Of a stretch of DNA of 64,000 nt, positions 37,424 to 47,685 are shown piece by piece. The DNA is from Pyrenochaeta sp. MPI-SDFR-AT-0127 (taxonomy: Eukaryota; Ascomycota; Dothideomycetes; Pleosporales; Cucurbitariaceae): contig JAGTJM010000072.1 of assembly GCA_020747015.1 (NCBI GenBank), forward strand, positions 96,586 through 160,585. The letters run 5' to 3'. The translations under genes and the position numbers were made by a program. The notes beneath the pieces are model-generated. The model did no database searches and had not been told where the DNA came from. It saw only the letters and a program-made list of their open reading frames with translations. Position 1 is the first letter of the stretch. Each line of letters opens with the position of its first letter.

Positions 37424-40400
37424 TTATGCGATTGTCAGATCCTCTATTTGAGTCTGTATGTCTTCGAGTTTTAATTCTTTTGCTAAGGCCGGTTTCTTGT
37501 TTACCAGTCCTAATTGATTAAGAAAGTTCTTCCATTTGTTTGAGGGCAGCGCTTTGGTAAGTCCATCTGCTAGCATTTGCGAGGACTCTACGTATTTAAC
37601 TTGAATTCGTCCGAGCAATACTTCTTGTCGTAGCCAGTGGTTGTGGATGTCTACATGTCGAAGTTTGGTTTGAAGTTTTGCAATCTCTTCCGTAACAAGT
37701 CGAATTGTCTGTGTATTGTCGCATTGAATCGTAATGGTCGACTCCGGCAGTGATATCTGGAGCTCCTTGAGAAGTCGCGAGGTAAAGATAGCTTCCTTTG
37801 CTACTTGGGTGAGTGCAAGCAGTTCTGCTTCAGTCGTTGAGGTAGTAACCGTGTCCTGTTTACTTGCTCTCCAGGTAATAAGACCACCGAATAGCTTAAT
37901 CACATAACCTTGCGAACTCTTTCTATCGACTGTATTATCGGCAAATGATGCGTCGCTGGCTACTTCAAGCTTGTCGCCTCCTCCCAATTGGAGTGCTCTT
38001 GATTTTGTCGCTGCAAGGTAGAGCAGGACTCTGTCAGCAGCCTCCTGATGCTCCGTGCCAGGGTTGACGAGGAAGCGTGCAAGGCGCGATGTTGCGAAGG
38101 CGATATCTGGTCGTGTTGTAACGGCGGCAAATAGTAGGGAACCAATCTTACGCTGGTATTTGTTGACTTCTGATGGTGATGCTAATCCCTCGCGCGGCTG
38201 GAGTTCAACGCTTGCCATTGGGGTATCATGTCGGACATCTTTCCTATCTGCAAGTCTGCTAATTTTGTCAGCATAGGCTAACTGGGAGAGTTGAATTAAT
38301 CGTTGTTCTCGGTCTCTGATAACTTCAACGCCGAGAAACCATTGCAGGTCTTCTCCACCTGTGAAGGTGTATATTTCTTGAAGAGCCTTGATCGTTTGTT
38401 GAGCTTCTACCTCCTTCTTCTGGTGATAGGCTAAGATAAAGTCATCGACGTAAAAGAAGATGATAATGCCATCCTTGATCATGCAGCAGGCCTCATGTGG
38501 CACTTGTTTGAAGCCTAGTTTGGTGAGGGTTGAGACGAATTCTTTCTGCCATAGGAGCGGTGAAATTCGAAGACCGTAAAGTGCCTTTTCAAGCTTAAGG
38601 ATCGTTCCGGGCTTCTGGTATCCTCGTGGCATTCTCATGTAGATTTCTCTATCTATGGATGCATGCACGAATGCGTTAGTAACGTCGTACTGTTTAAGTT
38701 CAAGGTTGAACTTGGCAGCAATTGCCATGAGCATTCGAAAAGACCTGCTGGCTAAAGTGGCTGCGTATGTGTCTTGTGACGTGATGTTTCGTTGCTGATC
38801 GCCACGAACGACCAGTCGTGCTTTGCATTTAATAAGGCGATGGTTTTTGTCTAATTTGTAGGTATAAACCCACATGCAGTCTAATATTTGGTGGCCTTTC
38901 CGTTTGATGGGAGTGATTGGCACTTCAGCCCAGGACTTCATTTGTTCATGGCTCCTTAGGTGTTCTCGTTCTGCTTCCTTGAACATTTCGTACAGAGGAT
39001 GATCTTCAAGCTTTGAGTAAGTCGTCGGCAGAGGTGGCAATTGGTTTCGGTGTGGCTTCACCCCCTTTGCCAGCATTCTCTTTAGCTGTGCCTTGTCAAT
39101 GGGCTTGCCTTCGTGTTCCCCTACGTGCCCTGCTTGAGTGCCGGCCATAAATGCTGCTGCCCATGGTTCTGTTTTTGACGAGCCCTGTGTCGTCGTGCTA
39201 TTAGCTTCAAGTTCGTCGATCCACGCTTGGCTAAGGAGAGCTACAGGTGGCGGAGTGTCTGGCGGCGTTGGGTATGAGTCCATCACCTTTCTACTTTGGT
39301 AATCTCTTGACTTTTGACCTTGTGGGCTTGAACTCTCTCCCATTATTGTATCGTCTTCGTAGAACGACCCAGTCTCAGGCTGTTCCTGTCGCGGTGGCGT
39401 AGGCAGTTCAATCGTTTTCACCCACGTTGCAATCTCCTGCAGGGTATTGTGCATAAGGTTGTCCATGAGGTCTTCTGTTTTGCCGCTAAACACTACGCTT
39501 TCGTCGAAGACTACGTCTCTTGTGCTGATGACTTTCGCTAGTGACGGGATCCAAACGCGGTAGATGTTTGTAGATTGATAGCCAATAAGATAGCCAATCC
39601 AGGCTTTTGGATCCAAGCGTTGCAGTCGCGACTTTCCTCGGTGGGTATCGTCGGTCATTGCAAATGCCTTGCAGCCATATGCTTTAAGATGAGCTTGGTT
39701 TGGTTTCCGTGGTCCAGTGACGATACCATTCATAGCAGCAACCCTTGTGAAGAATACCTCGTATGGGCTTTTCCAGCGGTTTGAGTAGTTCGGCGTTCTA
39801 TTGTACAGGTATACTGCCGCTCTTGTGATTTCTGGCCATAGTTCCCAGGGAAGATTAGCATCCAGCCGTATCGTACGTGCCTTTTCTTTTATCACACCCC
39901 CTGAGCGTTCTCCTCCGCCATTCTGTGATTGGGTATCAGGAGCAGAAGGCTCGACCTTTATGCCTTTGGACGTGCACCATCTCTTAACTTCTGGCTTGAC
40001 GGTCACTATCTCGTTGTCCGCCTCGATCACTTTTACAGAAATATTGAACTGCGTATATAGGAAGCAAGTGAAGTTATCCAGTAATCGAATAATAGATCGT
40101 GCTGGTCTGTTGTCGGCGAAGTAGAAATCCCAGTTATATGCCGAGAATCGGTCAGTGATAAGCATTTGGCTCTTTTCCTTTGAGTAGCTTCCGACTTCGT
40201 AGTCGTGAAAGTCGATCGCGATTCGTTCTCCCGGTCCTTCTTCGCTCAGTCGAGGTTCTCTGCGGATCCTGCGCTTTGATTTGGCTCTCCCACATGCGTC
40301 GCACTCGACTGTAGTGACGCCTTTGATGCGCACCCCCTCAGATTGTTGGACGAGGTGTTCGATCGCTGCGGGCCCTGGATGCCCTAGGCGCTTATGCCAT

Positions 40401-40864
40401 AGTATTGCACTTGCTCTTTGTGGCGCCCGCTTGGTTCGAGAGTTGAATCGGGTGTAAAAGGCACTGTCGTTTGCATCTGATTGCTCGAGTACCCATTGGT
40501 CGTGTGCTTCCGTCAGGTATGCGATGATTGAGTTGTCCCATCTCTTTAACGTTGTAGGTTCATTCTTATTATCCCACCAAATTCCTTGCCGTCTGAGTAG
40601 TCTAAATGAGACAAGGTTGCATAGAATCTCCGGGCAGAAGGCAACGTTCTCTAATCGGAGTATCTCTGTGCCATATGGTGACTTGACTTTAATATGTACG
40701 GTGCCATACCCTTTAATCCATATTTGCGCGTCGCCTGTCCACACGCAGTCACCGGGGATAGGTGGACGGAGGTGAGTTAGGCGTTGCGCCATATTGCAGA
40801 TGTGTATCGTTGCGCCCGAATCGAGGATGAATGCATTTTTTAGCGGATACAGTTGGTTCTTCAT
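37424..40864 (-). CDS. Copia Pol polyprotein (protease, integrase, reverse transcriptase, RNase H)
   Basis: 1146 uninterrupted codons from the first ATG. The aspartic protease motif DSGATIHIC is at the N-terminus. The GAG-pre-integrase zinc site follows (LWHKRLGHPG, then CDACGRAK). The integrase core has AIDFHDY, ITDRFSAYNW, VIEADNEI and a later Glu near SGGVIKEKA. The reverse transcriptase has KARLVVRGD, YDVTNAFVHASI, the active-site FFYVDDFIL and ALYGLRISP. RNase H has VASDASFAD and STTEAELLAL. Integrase before RT is the copia order. It lies in the same frame as gag, separated by one UGA and 19 codons, so it is most likely made as a Gag-Pol fusion by stop readthrough rather than from its own ATG. 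Confidence 0.95.
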   Translation of the reverse strand: MKNQLYPLKNAFILDSGATIHICNMAQRLTHLRPPIPGDCVWTGDAQIWIKGYGTVHIKVKSPYGTEILRLENVAFCPEILCNLVSFRLLRRQGIWWDNKNEPTTLKRWDNSIIAYLTEAHDQWVLEQSDANDSAFYTRFNSRTKRAPQRASAILWHKRLGHPGPAAIEHLVQQSEGVRIKGVTTVECDACGRAKSKRRIRREPRLSEEGPGERIAIDFHDYEVGSYSKEKSQMLITDRFSAYNWDFYFADNRPARSIIRLLDNFTCFLYTQFNISVKVIEADNEIVTVKPEVKRWCTSKGIKVEPSAPDTQSQNGGGERSGGVIKEKARTIRLDANLPWELWPEITRAAVYLYNRTPNYSNRWKSPYEVFFTRVAAMNGIVTGPRKPNQAHLKAYGCKAFAMTDDTHRGKSRLQRLDPKAWIGYLIGYQSTNIYRVWIPSLAKVISTRDVVFDESVVFSGKTEDLMDNLMHNTLQEIATWVKTIELPTPPRQEQPETGSFYEDDTIMGESSSPQGQKSRDYQSRKVMDSYPTPPDTPPPVALLSQAWIDELEANSTTTQGSSKTEPWAAAFMAGTQAGHVGEHEGKPIDKAQLKRMLAKGVKPHRNQLPPLPTTYSKLEDHPLYEMFKEAEREHLRSHEQMKSWAEVPITPIKRKGHQILDCMWVYTYKLDKNHRLIKCKARLVVRGDQQRNITSQDTYAATLASRSFRMLMAIAAKFNLELKQYDVTNAFVHASIDREIYMRMPRGYQKPGTILKLEKALYGLRISPLLWQKEFVSTLTKLGFKQVPHEACCMIKDGIIIFFYVDDFILAYHQKKEVEAQQTIKALQEIYTFTGGEDLQWFLGVEVIRDREQRLIQLSQLAYADKISRLADRKDVRHDTPMASVELQPREGLASPSEVNKYQRKIGSLLFAAVTTRPDIAFATSRLARFLVNPGTEHQEAADRVLLYLAATKSRALQLGGGDKLEVASDASFADNTVDRKSSQGYVIKLFGGLITWRASKQDTVTTSTTEAELLALTQVAKEAIFTSRLLKELQISLPESTITIQCDNTQTIRLVTEEIAKLQTKLRHVDIHNHWLRQEVLLGRIQVKYVESSQMLADGLTKALPSNKWKNFLNQLGLVNKKPALAKELKLEDIQTQIEDLTIA

Positions 40865-40921
40865 TGAGAACTCTGACGCGGTATACGCGGCTTCGATTGT
40901 TGATATAACTCTTCCTTCTAG

Positions 40922-42247
40922 TCAATCTTTTATGACTTCGGGGGTTGTGGTGTGCGAATTCTTAATCAGCGGCGTCTTGGATCGTTGGCGCTTTGAGTCT
41001 AATAATTTGATTAGCTCTGGGTCATACTTTCTTTTGTACTCAACGAGTTTGGCTATCCTTGAATCTGGTGTAAACCACGCAGGTGCCTTATCTTCGTTTA
41101 GATAGAAACAATCGAAAAGATTGTGGCGCTGTTCACAAGCATGACATGTTGTGCCTTCGACTGCCGCCGTATCCTCCAGAGAGGAATGCTTGGATCTGGT
41201 GCTGCTTTGCCCAAATTTGCGTTTTCCCCGGGTTTTACCACGGTTCTTGCCCCGTAAGGCTGATGATGCTTCTTCAGCTACACCGGAGGCGTCCCTCTGT
41301 GCGCCCTGGTCGGATTCACCGCCAGCGGGGTATGCAGCGTCTCCAGCAGCGAAAGCGCTCTTCTGCTTGCCCTTTTGTGGGTAGGAGCGGCTCATATGTT
41401 CCCGGAAGAGTTTCATCATTTCTTTTCTGTCATGGTCTGGGTCACCTCTGGCCACCTGGCTAGAGAAGGCAGTCACCCACATAGGTGCTACCTTTTCCAC
41501 TGCCGACAAGAAATCTTCTATAATATCGTCATTATGTTGTACCTCCGCGACTCCTTCGGTCTCAGCGTCAGTTGCTGCTCGATCGTATTCGGCAAGCCAG
41601 ATATCCCAGTTTACTGGGGTCCTCATTGGCTTCAATGCATTGTGATATCTTGTTCGTGCTCGTTGGCGTTCTTCGAGTGGGTTGATTCCTACTGTCCTTC
41701 GGATATCAACAATCCATTGGCGAATCGTGGTACCAGGGAGGCAGCAGTTGCGCTGAATGTGCGCTGATACAGTGCTCTGAATGTGTGTTGCAAGTAACCG
41801 ATAGTTAGCCCGTTCTCTGTCGTATTTCTTCTCGTCGATCTTGTAGGCTTCGAGTTGTACCTTGTAGTCGTCTCGATCGGCCTTGTATGTTTCCTGGCTT
41901 TCAGGCGATAAGTCCGATAGTTTCGTCGGTGTAGCTGGAGTTGCATCGGTTCGGGACGGGTTTGATCTCAATGTCTGGCTTGATGATCCAACCCGGTTAC
42001 TTCGAGAGTTTGACGACGCGCTGGGTGCCGGTCGTTGGATTACAGCCGGTACGTAGTCAGCTAATCGTGGTAGGACTGGGGGGATCGGTTCTAGCAAAGG
42101 TTCTCTAGTTCCATCCGGGTCTGCGATTGCCCATATGTCGTGGAACTCTGCTTTTGCTTTTAGTTGTAGTAACCATGGCGTGTAGTTCGTGTAGTCAGTA
42201 AGGATGATCGTAGCGTCGCGTACGCCGGTAATATTTGGGTGCGACAT
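40922..42247 (-). CDS. Copia Gag with zinc knuckle
   Basis: 441 residues starting MSHPNITGVRDATIIL, 38 bp inside the 5' LTR. The YTPWLLQLKAKAEFHDIW block resembles the copia Gag (UBN2/DUF4219-like) N-terminus. A zinc-knuckle-like CHACEQRHNLFDC lies near residue 385. It ends at UGA (40922-40924), immediately followed by CUAG. The protein would form the virus-like particle, with Pol added as a minor C-terminal extension. Confidence 0.92.
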   Translation of the reverse strand: MSHPNITGVRDATIILTDYTNYTPWLLQLKAKAEFHDIWAIADPDGTREPLLEPIPPVLPRLADYVPAVIQRPAPSASSNSRSNRVGSSSQTLRSNPSRTDATPATPTKLSDLSPESQETYKADRDDYKVQLEAYKIDEKKYDRERANYRLLATHIQSTVSAHIQRNCCLPGTTIRQWIVDIRRTVGINPLEERQRARTRYHNALKPMRTPVNWDIWLAEYDRAATDAETEGVAEVQHNDDIIEDFLSAVEKVAPMWVTAFSSQVARGDPDHDRKEMMKLFREHMSRSYPQKGKQKSAFAAGDAAYPAGGESDQGAQRDASGVAEEASSALRGKNRGKTRGKRKFGQSSTRSKHSSLEDTAAVEGTTCHACEQRHNLFDCFYLNEDKAPAWFTPDSRIAKLVEYKRKYDPELIKLLDSKRQRSKTPLIKNSHTTTPEVIKD

Positions 42248-42284
42248 AGTCCTCGCTCGCTATAGGGTCAGTGAGACTCTTAAT

Positions 42285-42465
42285 TGTCAGAATTTAATGA
42301 TCTTTTTGGTCAGAATGGATGGGTGAGAATTTCCTTTTTTTTTTTTCATTATTGGTTCTGTTCTCTCTCCTTTTAAACACAGACCTGATACATCGGTGAT
42401 ACATAGGTGATACCGTCCACGATGCAGTATTCGTATACTTCAGTTTTTATGCCTCTTATCTAACA
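42285..42465 (-). repeat. Copia 5' LTR (right copy)
   Basis: 181 bp, near-identical to 37196-37375; the poly-T run has 12 T and the last five bases are TAACA. In the element's orientation it carries the promoter. Confidence 0.95.
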
Positions 42466-42663
42466 CCTAGAGGCATATATTTATAGAGGGGCACTTTTAA
42501 GATAATAGAGGATAATAGGATTAGATTATAGTTAAGACAAATTACTACCCTCTAGTAGGATTTAGAAGGGTATAAGTACCCCTTTACCCTATATATAGGC
42601 TATAATAGCCTAAGGTCTAATAATCTAGCTAGATATAGCCTAAGCTAGCTCTATCCCAGCCTA

Positions 42664-43762
42664 TCGCGGGTAAAATACAACCCGCGCTGATTCCGTTAAG
42701 GTAGCTTACCTAATAATTATCGCTAATATCGCCCTGCTCTAACTTTAAAAGTTTCTATCCGCCTGCGGGTAGCTATTACTAAGGAGTTTAGTATCCTTAG
42801 TAGAGTAGCTACGATATAAAGCAGCTAGTATTACTAAGGAGTCCTTTACTTAGTACTTCTAGTATTAGAGTAATAGAGAGTAGATAAGTAGTTAAAGTTA
42901 TTTTAGGTACTAAATAGTATATTTAATAAATAACTTAAGGTTAATTATAATATTCCCTAGAGGCCTATTATATTCTTCTATATATATACGTATTCTATAG
43001 GTCCTATATAATTCTATACGTAGTTAACTATAGGATCCTATAGTCTATCCTATAGTCCTATACTTCCTATAATACTAAGGTATAGGTTCGTAGGACTACG
43101 TGACCTGCGTTACTAGTTGGTTCTTAGCCCACGTCCCTTAATATCTATGCTACGTTTACCTTCCTTAATCCTTAAGCGCCTGTTCTCTCGCTATCTTTCC
43201 TAGTTCGATGCGGGCAAAGCCCGCGCCTATTACATTAACTACGCACAGCTATCTCCTAGTATAAAGGTATAGTACTCTATACACGTATAACTTTTCGGCT
43301 AACTTTAAATTAATATTTTATACCTTTATATTAAAAGGGCTTAGGGTCCTTAGTAGAGTAGCTATAATATAAAGTAGCTAGTATTACTAAGGAGTCCTTT
43401 CTTAGTAAGCTTCTAGAGTAGAGTAAGTAGAGATAGATAAGTAGGTTAAAGTAGTTCTAAGTATTAAATAGTAGTATTTAATAATAACTTAAGGTTAATT
43501 ATAATATACTATAAGGGCTTATTACTCTTATTTATATACTTAGGTAGTCCTATAGTTCCTATAGTATCCTAGGAGATCCTATATAGGATCCTATAGTATC
43601 TTATAGTACTTTATCCCCGTGTCGTAGGATCTTCTAGGACCACGTGACATCGCGGGGCACACGTCATTATTAGCCTTCGTTCAGGCCTCGTCTGATGCCC
43701 GTGTCCTTTCCACCTCTCTACTCATAAGCGCCCGTGGCCCTCGTTACAGGTTCGTAACACTT
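42664..43762. repeat. Two tandem, diverged copies of a ~550-bp AT-rich repeat
   Basis: Unit 1 (about 42664-43210) and unit 2 (about 43212-43762) run in the same order: a small GC hairpin (GCGGGTAAAATACAACCCGC in unit 1, GCGGGCAAAGCCCGC in unit 2), a TA-rich middle, the block CCTTAGTAGAGTAGCTA...TAACTTAAGGTTAATTATAA, a series of CCTATAGT/ATCCTATA motifs, then a CACGTGAC-like block and TAAGCGCC. A third copy of the second half lies at 60027-60447. No ORF. Nature unknown: possibly solo LTRs or a non-autonomous element altered by RIP. Confidence 0.7.
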
Positions 43763-43803
43763 TATAACACTAGGTAGTGTGTATTTGTATTGCGGGTGTG
43801 ACG

Positions 43804-44373
43804 ATGAAATACTTTAGTAGAAGGGTAATTATGCTGTGCTCCCGCGCGGATACTGGTGTTGTTTTCATTGGTCAGATTGCTGCAGGCTTCTTCCAGCATG
43901 ATGCGAACGCACTGAGGTAAGGGTCTCTTTGCCCCTACATTTCATACCAAACCCGATCTTCGTCCAGGTTCATTAGCGTTTCTATCCTCCTTGTTGGTTC
44001 AATTTCGGCACCTGGTGTTGGTGCTACCTGGCCAGTCCTGATCGGTGAATTGTCGTCCGTCCGCCTCAGGGCGAAGTCATCGGCCATCGGTTTCATGACG
44101 AACGCACTTGCTGGTCTTGCTTTCAGCGTCTCAGTTCCGTACATGTTCAACGCCGATGCGGGTAATCTAGGTGGCAAGATTAACATCATCTTCGACTGTT
44201 TCTGCCTCTTGGGCTTGGGCTTGTCCTAGCTGTATCTTCCTGAGGCCAAGGCTAAGTTGGTAGAGGAGCTAGACTACCTGTTCGAGTGCCAGGTACCAAC
44301 GAGGCAGTTCAAGAAGGCGCTGTATAGCGAATATAACCACCTAAGGCTCGTGAGGAGTATATCGGGCTCGTGA
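43804..44373 (+). pseudogene. C-terminal relic of an MFS sugar transporter
   Basis: From about 43970 to 44373 one frame reads like the last membrane helices of a fungal sugar porter: GATWPVLIGELSSVRLRAKS, ALAGLAFSVSVPYMFN, DAGNLGGKINIIFD, then YLPEAKAKLVEELDYLFE and a tail. It is broken only by TAG at 44227-44229, in a place where Trp is expected (TGG to TAG). An upstream piece (FIGQIAAGFFQ near 43860) is separated by a GTAAGG...CAG segment that looks like an intron. The N-terminal two thirds of the gene are absent, so it is a truncated relic. Base composition is higher in GC than the repeat on its left. Confidence 0.75.
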
Positions 44374-45921
44374 CTTAAATCTATTCTGATTGACTATGTC
44401 TTGACGATCAGTAGCTATATGTATAATGTCGTTGCATTTTGTTGCCTAATAGCAGCTTAGCGATGCGGCAGCAAATGGTGATAATTAAGAACAGTGGTCT
44501 ACCTTAGGAGGAGGCGATATCATAAGTATATTAGAGCTGGATTTCGCACGTAGGTTATGGAGCGCAAAAGGGAGTCAAAGGGAGTCAAAGGTAGCGCCGT
44601 GGATGTTGTACAACTTGAACAATACGCCAAGTCTCGGACATTACGGAGAATTATTTTACAGTCACTTGAATAAAGTTTCTTCCGCCAAGTTTTTTCCCCA
44701 CCAACCTACACTAAAAAGTTAGTAATTATAAGATAACCCTAACTCTTTAAATTTTCATTAAAATATATTAAAATTGAAAAGTAAAACAGATAATATCTTA
44801 TTATTTTATTAAAAATTATAAACATTAGAATATATACTTATAAGTATAGTATGCATAGTCATTTCTAGAAAAAAGGTAGAAAAAAGTAGAAAAGGTCGCT
44901 TTTTACATACAAATTCGAGGAAAATTAATCTTTCTTATCTTTAAATATATATTATATAGTAAAAGAATTTTATTTTTAATTTTACTCTTAACTAAACTAC
45001 AGTTTTAGTAAAGTTTTATAGATATTATTACTTTTAAAAGGGTTAAACATGTAGATAGCGAGTAATATTAGTATGAAAAGTGGTAGTTTTGGTGTAAAAT
45101 CGCTTAGCGGAAGAAACTTTTTTCATGTGACTGTACCTACGCTAAGTCTTGGCAGCTATACCTATATAGCATCTCCTTCCGTCTTGGAGGTACCTCTAAA
45201 CATACTTAGCGCGTGCAAACGAAGAATAAGCGAATCAGAGATACAACCTAGTAGGTTGCAACGCCTTATTGCAGAGCCTTAATACGGAGGAGCTGTGGGT
45301 GTTGTAGTTATGGTAAATATAAGCGGACCCACAACGTCAGGATCTCAACGAGTGGCAATGCTATCCTCACCTAGTGGACGGCATCATTGGCCGCATTTTT
45401 CTTCATTTCCAGACACGGGGTAACGATTACCTGCAATTCTACCATAAGTGCGCTCGAGGCCAAGCTGTATCTGAAGTCATTGGTGGACCCCACAAGCGTC
45501 CGCAATTTATGCATCACATTCTACTTTCTGCCAGGAAAGTCGGCCCCGACTGCCAGCTGAGAGCTCATGTACTGTGGAATAGTAACTCATGACTGGGGGG
45601 ATTCCGCAACTAGGAAGGTATCGACAAAAACGTGCACTAAGTCATTGTCTTGGTCCCCGTTTCAGCCAAGCTTAACTACTTAGACGACTCGCATGCTAAT
45701 GGGAATAAATGAAGACAATTTCAAGAAACTGGAGACCCGCCAATTCTTAGGGCAGCAGCTAGGGAGCACGAGTCGAGCTACAGGACAGGAATAGTCATCT
45801 CCCTTACTCAGTATTGTCTCTATATAACAATGATGAATCACCACCTACCTCGAGACACAACACAGAATTCGCGACATTGTTCTCGCCTCTGAACATCTTG
45901 ATCCCTCGTTTACCACTCATA
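44374..45921. other. AT-rich gene-free region and pectate lyase promoter
   Basis: 44700-45070 is extremely AT-rich with no gene. A 69-codon ORF at 45073-45282 and a 72-codon ORF at 45374-45592 have no recognisable features. Confidence 0.45.
45821..45827 (+). promoter_or_regulatory. Putative TATA box of the pectate lyase gene
   Basis: TATATAA, about 100 bp ahead of the ATG at 45922. Sequence match only. Confidence 0.4.
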
Positions 45922-46903
45922 ATGCTCGTCAACGCAGGAACCGCCGTCGTCGCCCTGTTGGGTGCCCTTCCCGCCGCATTGGCCTGTGGGGCTTATACAG
46001 GAGGCGTTCCCAAGGCCACGTCAACCAAGCAGATTTCTGCCCCCATCTACGTCAAGGCCGGCCAGGTCTTCGATGCTGGGTGGGCAAAGTACGACCGGAG
46101 CCCCACCTCCTGCCGCGACCAAAGCGAAGGAGGTATGTAGAATGCGTTTCTCTTGCCACCCCTTCGCTTGCACAAAGACTGATAAACATGCCAGGCGAAA
46201 AGGACACGGCCTTTGTCGTTGAGCGCGGCGGCACGCTGCGCAACGTCATCATCGGTAAGACGGCCGGCGAAGGCGTGTACTGCAAGGGCGGAGGCTGCAA
46301 CCTCGAGTTCGTGTGGTTCGAGGATGTCTGCGAGGACGCCATCTCCATCGTCAGTCTTACGCTAATGTACCTATGGATTGACGGGAGCTAACAATCTTCA
46401 AGAAAGACGACCGCGCTGGCGATGTGACCAGGATCATTGGAGGAGGCGCTTACCACGCTTCTGACAAAATCATCCAGCACAATGGCTGCGGAAAAGTCGA
46501 GGTTGGTCTCCGTGCGCGGGCATCTCCATATGTGCATATCTAATCCTGTTGGTTCCAGATTTACAACTTTTACGCCGAAGACTACGGAAAGGTGTACCGC
46601 TCTTGTGGAACGGTAAGTACCTGACTATTTTCGTATAACCTCACTGCTGGATCCGCCCATCTCAGTTGCCCACATCTCAAGACTATGAAGACGTCTGCGC
46701 AATGAAGTGCTAATTGTATACCGCAGTGCGGCAAGTGCGCCCGCGAGGTCTACATCGACGGCGTCACCGCGAGGAAAGGAGGCGAGGTTGCTGGCATCAC
46801 CAAGGCCAATGGCGACAAGGCGACGCTCGTGAACGTGTGCACGGATGCCAAGACGCCGTGCCAGAACTACAACGGTCCTGGCAAGAAGGACGGTCCCTGC
46901 TAA
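45922..46903 (+). CDS. Secreted pectate lyase, polysaccharide lyase family 3
   Basis: Cleaves de-esterified homogalacturonan in plant cell walls by beta-elimination with calcium. Five exons, 45922-46132, 46195-46349, 46403-46501, 46559-46612 and 46727-46903, keep one frame and give 231 residues, close to the usual PL3 length. The N-terminus MLVNAGTAVVALLGALPAALA is a signal peptide. PL3 features follow: GGTLRNVIIGKTAGEGVYCK, NLEFVWFEDVCEDAIS, GGGAYHASDKIIQHNGCG, YAEDYGKVYRSCGTC and the C-terminal VCTDAKTPCQNYNG. Conserved cysteines sit in pairs as in the family. An ATG at 45814 in the same frame would add 36 residues but lies before the signal peptide. It is intact and probably active; it points to a plant-associated lifestyle. 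Confidence 0.93.
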
Positions 46904-47685
46904 GCGTCTGGCCGATTGTTGTATGATTGGGAAATCAGGGGAACCATTTGCTTCTCGTACCATCTTCTGTCGTACATATTTTCTTGCGGTGAATATTTAT
47001 CTGCAAAGCCTCTTCGCGAAACGTTGGTGTCGGCATAGCCCCAGGTGGAAGATCAGTACGTGATTGCCTGAGAATCAGTCGAATTTCATGAATTTACCTC
47101 TAATCATCCACCCGATTCCCCGCCCTTGGAAGCCCTGTATGTAAGACTGTGCTGGTGCGATGCGATGATTTCGAGGTGCTTTAGACAAGTTTTCTTGACC
47201 TTTTTCTGGAAGCTGATTATGGCATAGACCATGGCAAAATAGATCGGCAAGGCCTAGCATATATTTATCAGCATTTAACTTCCGCTACGCTTCCCGTATC
47301 AGTTTATATTTACCTCAACCTCGAAACTGTAGACCATCCAGAAAATCGCTTCCTAGGGAGTTTCCACAGGATGTCTTAGGCCAACATTGAATTTACAGAC
47401 GAGTTCGCCTCTCTGATCAAAAGCAAGCACGACATTGGCTGTATTGTTCCCGGACTTTGCAGATACGCCAAATTTGTGTTGAAGAAAAGGCCAAGAGGAG
47501 ATCGAGTTGAGATGGGATTCCACAAGCGTCTCTGCTTGGGCGACTTTAACGACAGGTATGAAGGCCTACGCAAGCGGTATCGTTAGTCCTTTGATACCCG
47601 CTATACACGCACGGCTGCACCGCAAAACACACCTATAAGCATGTTGGAGGACTTCAACACAGCAATGAAAGTAGTTGTACGCATT
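46904..47685. other. Intergenic region, nothing recognised
   Basis: 3' flank of the pectate lyase gene and spacer. Short ORFs only. Confidence 0.4.

Larger units (their letters stand above)
37196..42465 (-). mobile_element. Full-length Ty1/copia LTR retrotransposon, apparently recent
   Basis: A 5.27-kb element on the minus strand bounded by LTRs at 42285-42465 (5' LTR) and 37196-37375 (3' LTR). The LTRs differ only by one T in a poly-T run and one substitution in the last five bases (TGACA against TAACA). The ends are TGTCA...TGACA. A purine-rich tract (complement of CACCCCCTCA at 37376-37385) lies directly inside the 3' LTR. Gag and Pol occupy almost all of the interior, both intact. I could not see a matching 5-bp target duplication: left flank accgt, right flank cctag. 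Confidence 0.95.

Noticed and set aside
42664..43762. Secondary-metabolite or toxin gene cluster near the repeats
   Set aside because: No PKS, NRPS, terpene cyclase or P450 motifs were found; the region is non-coding repeat.
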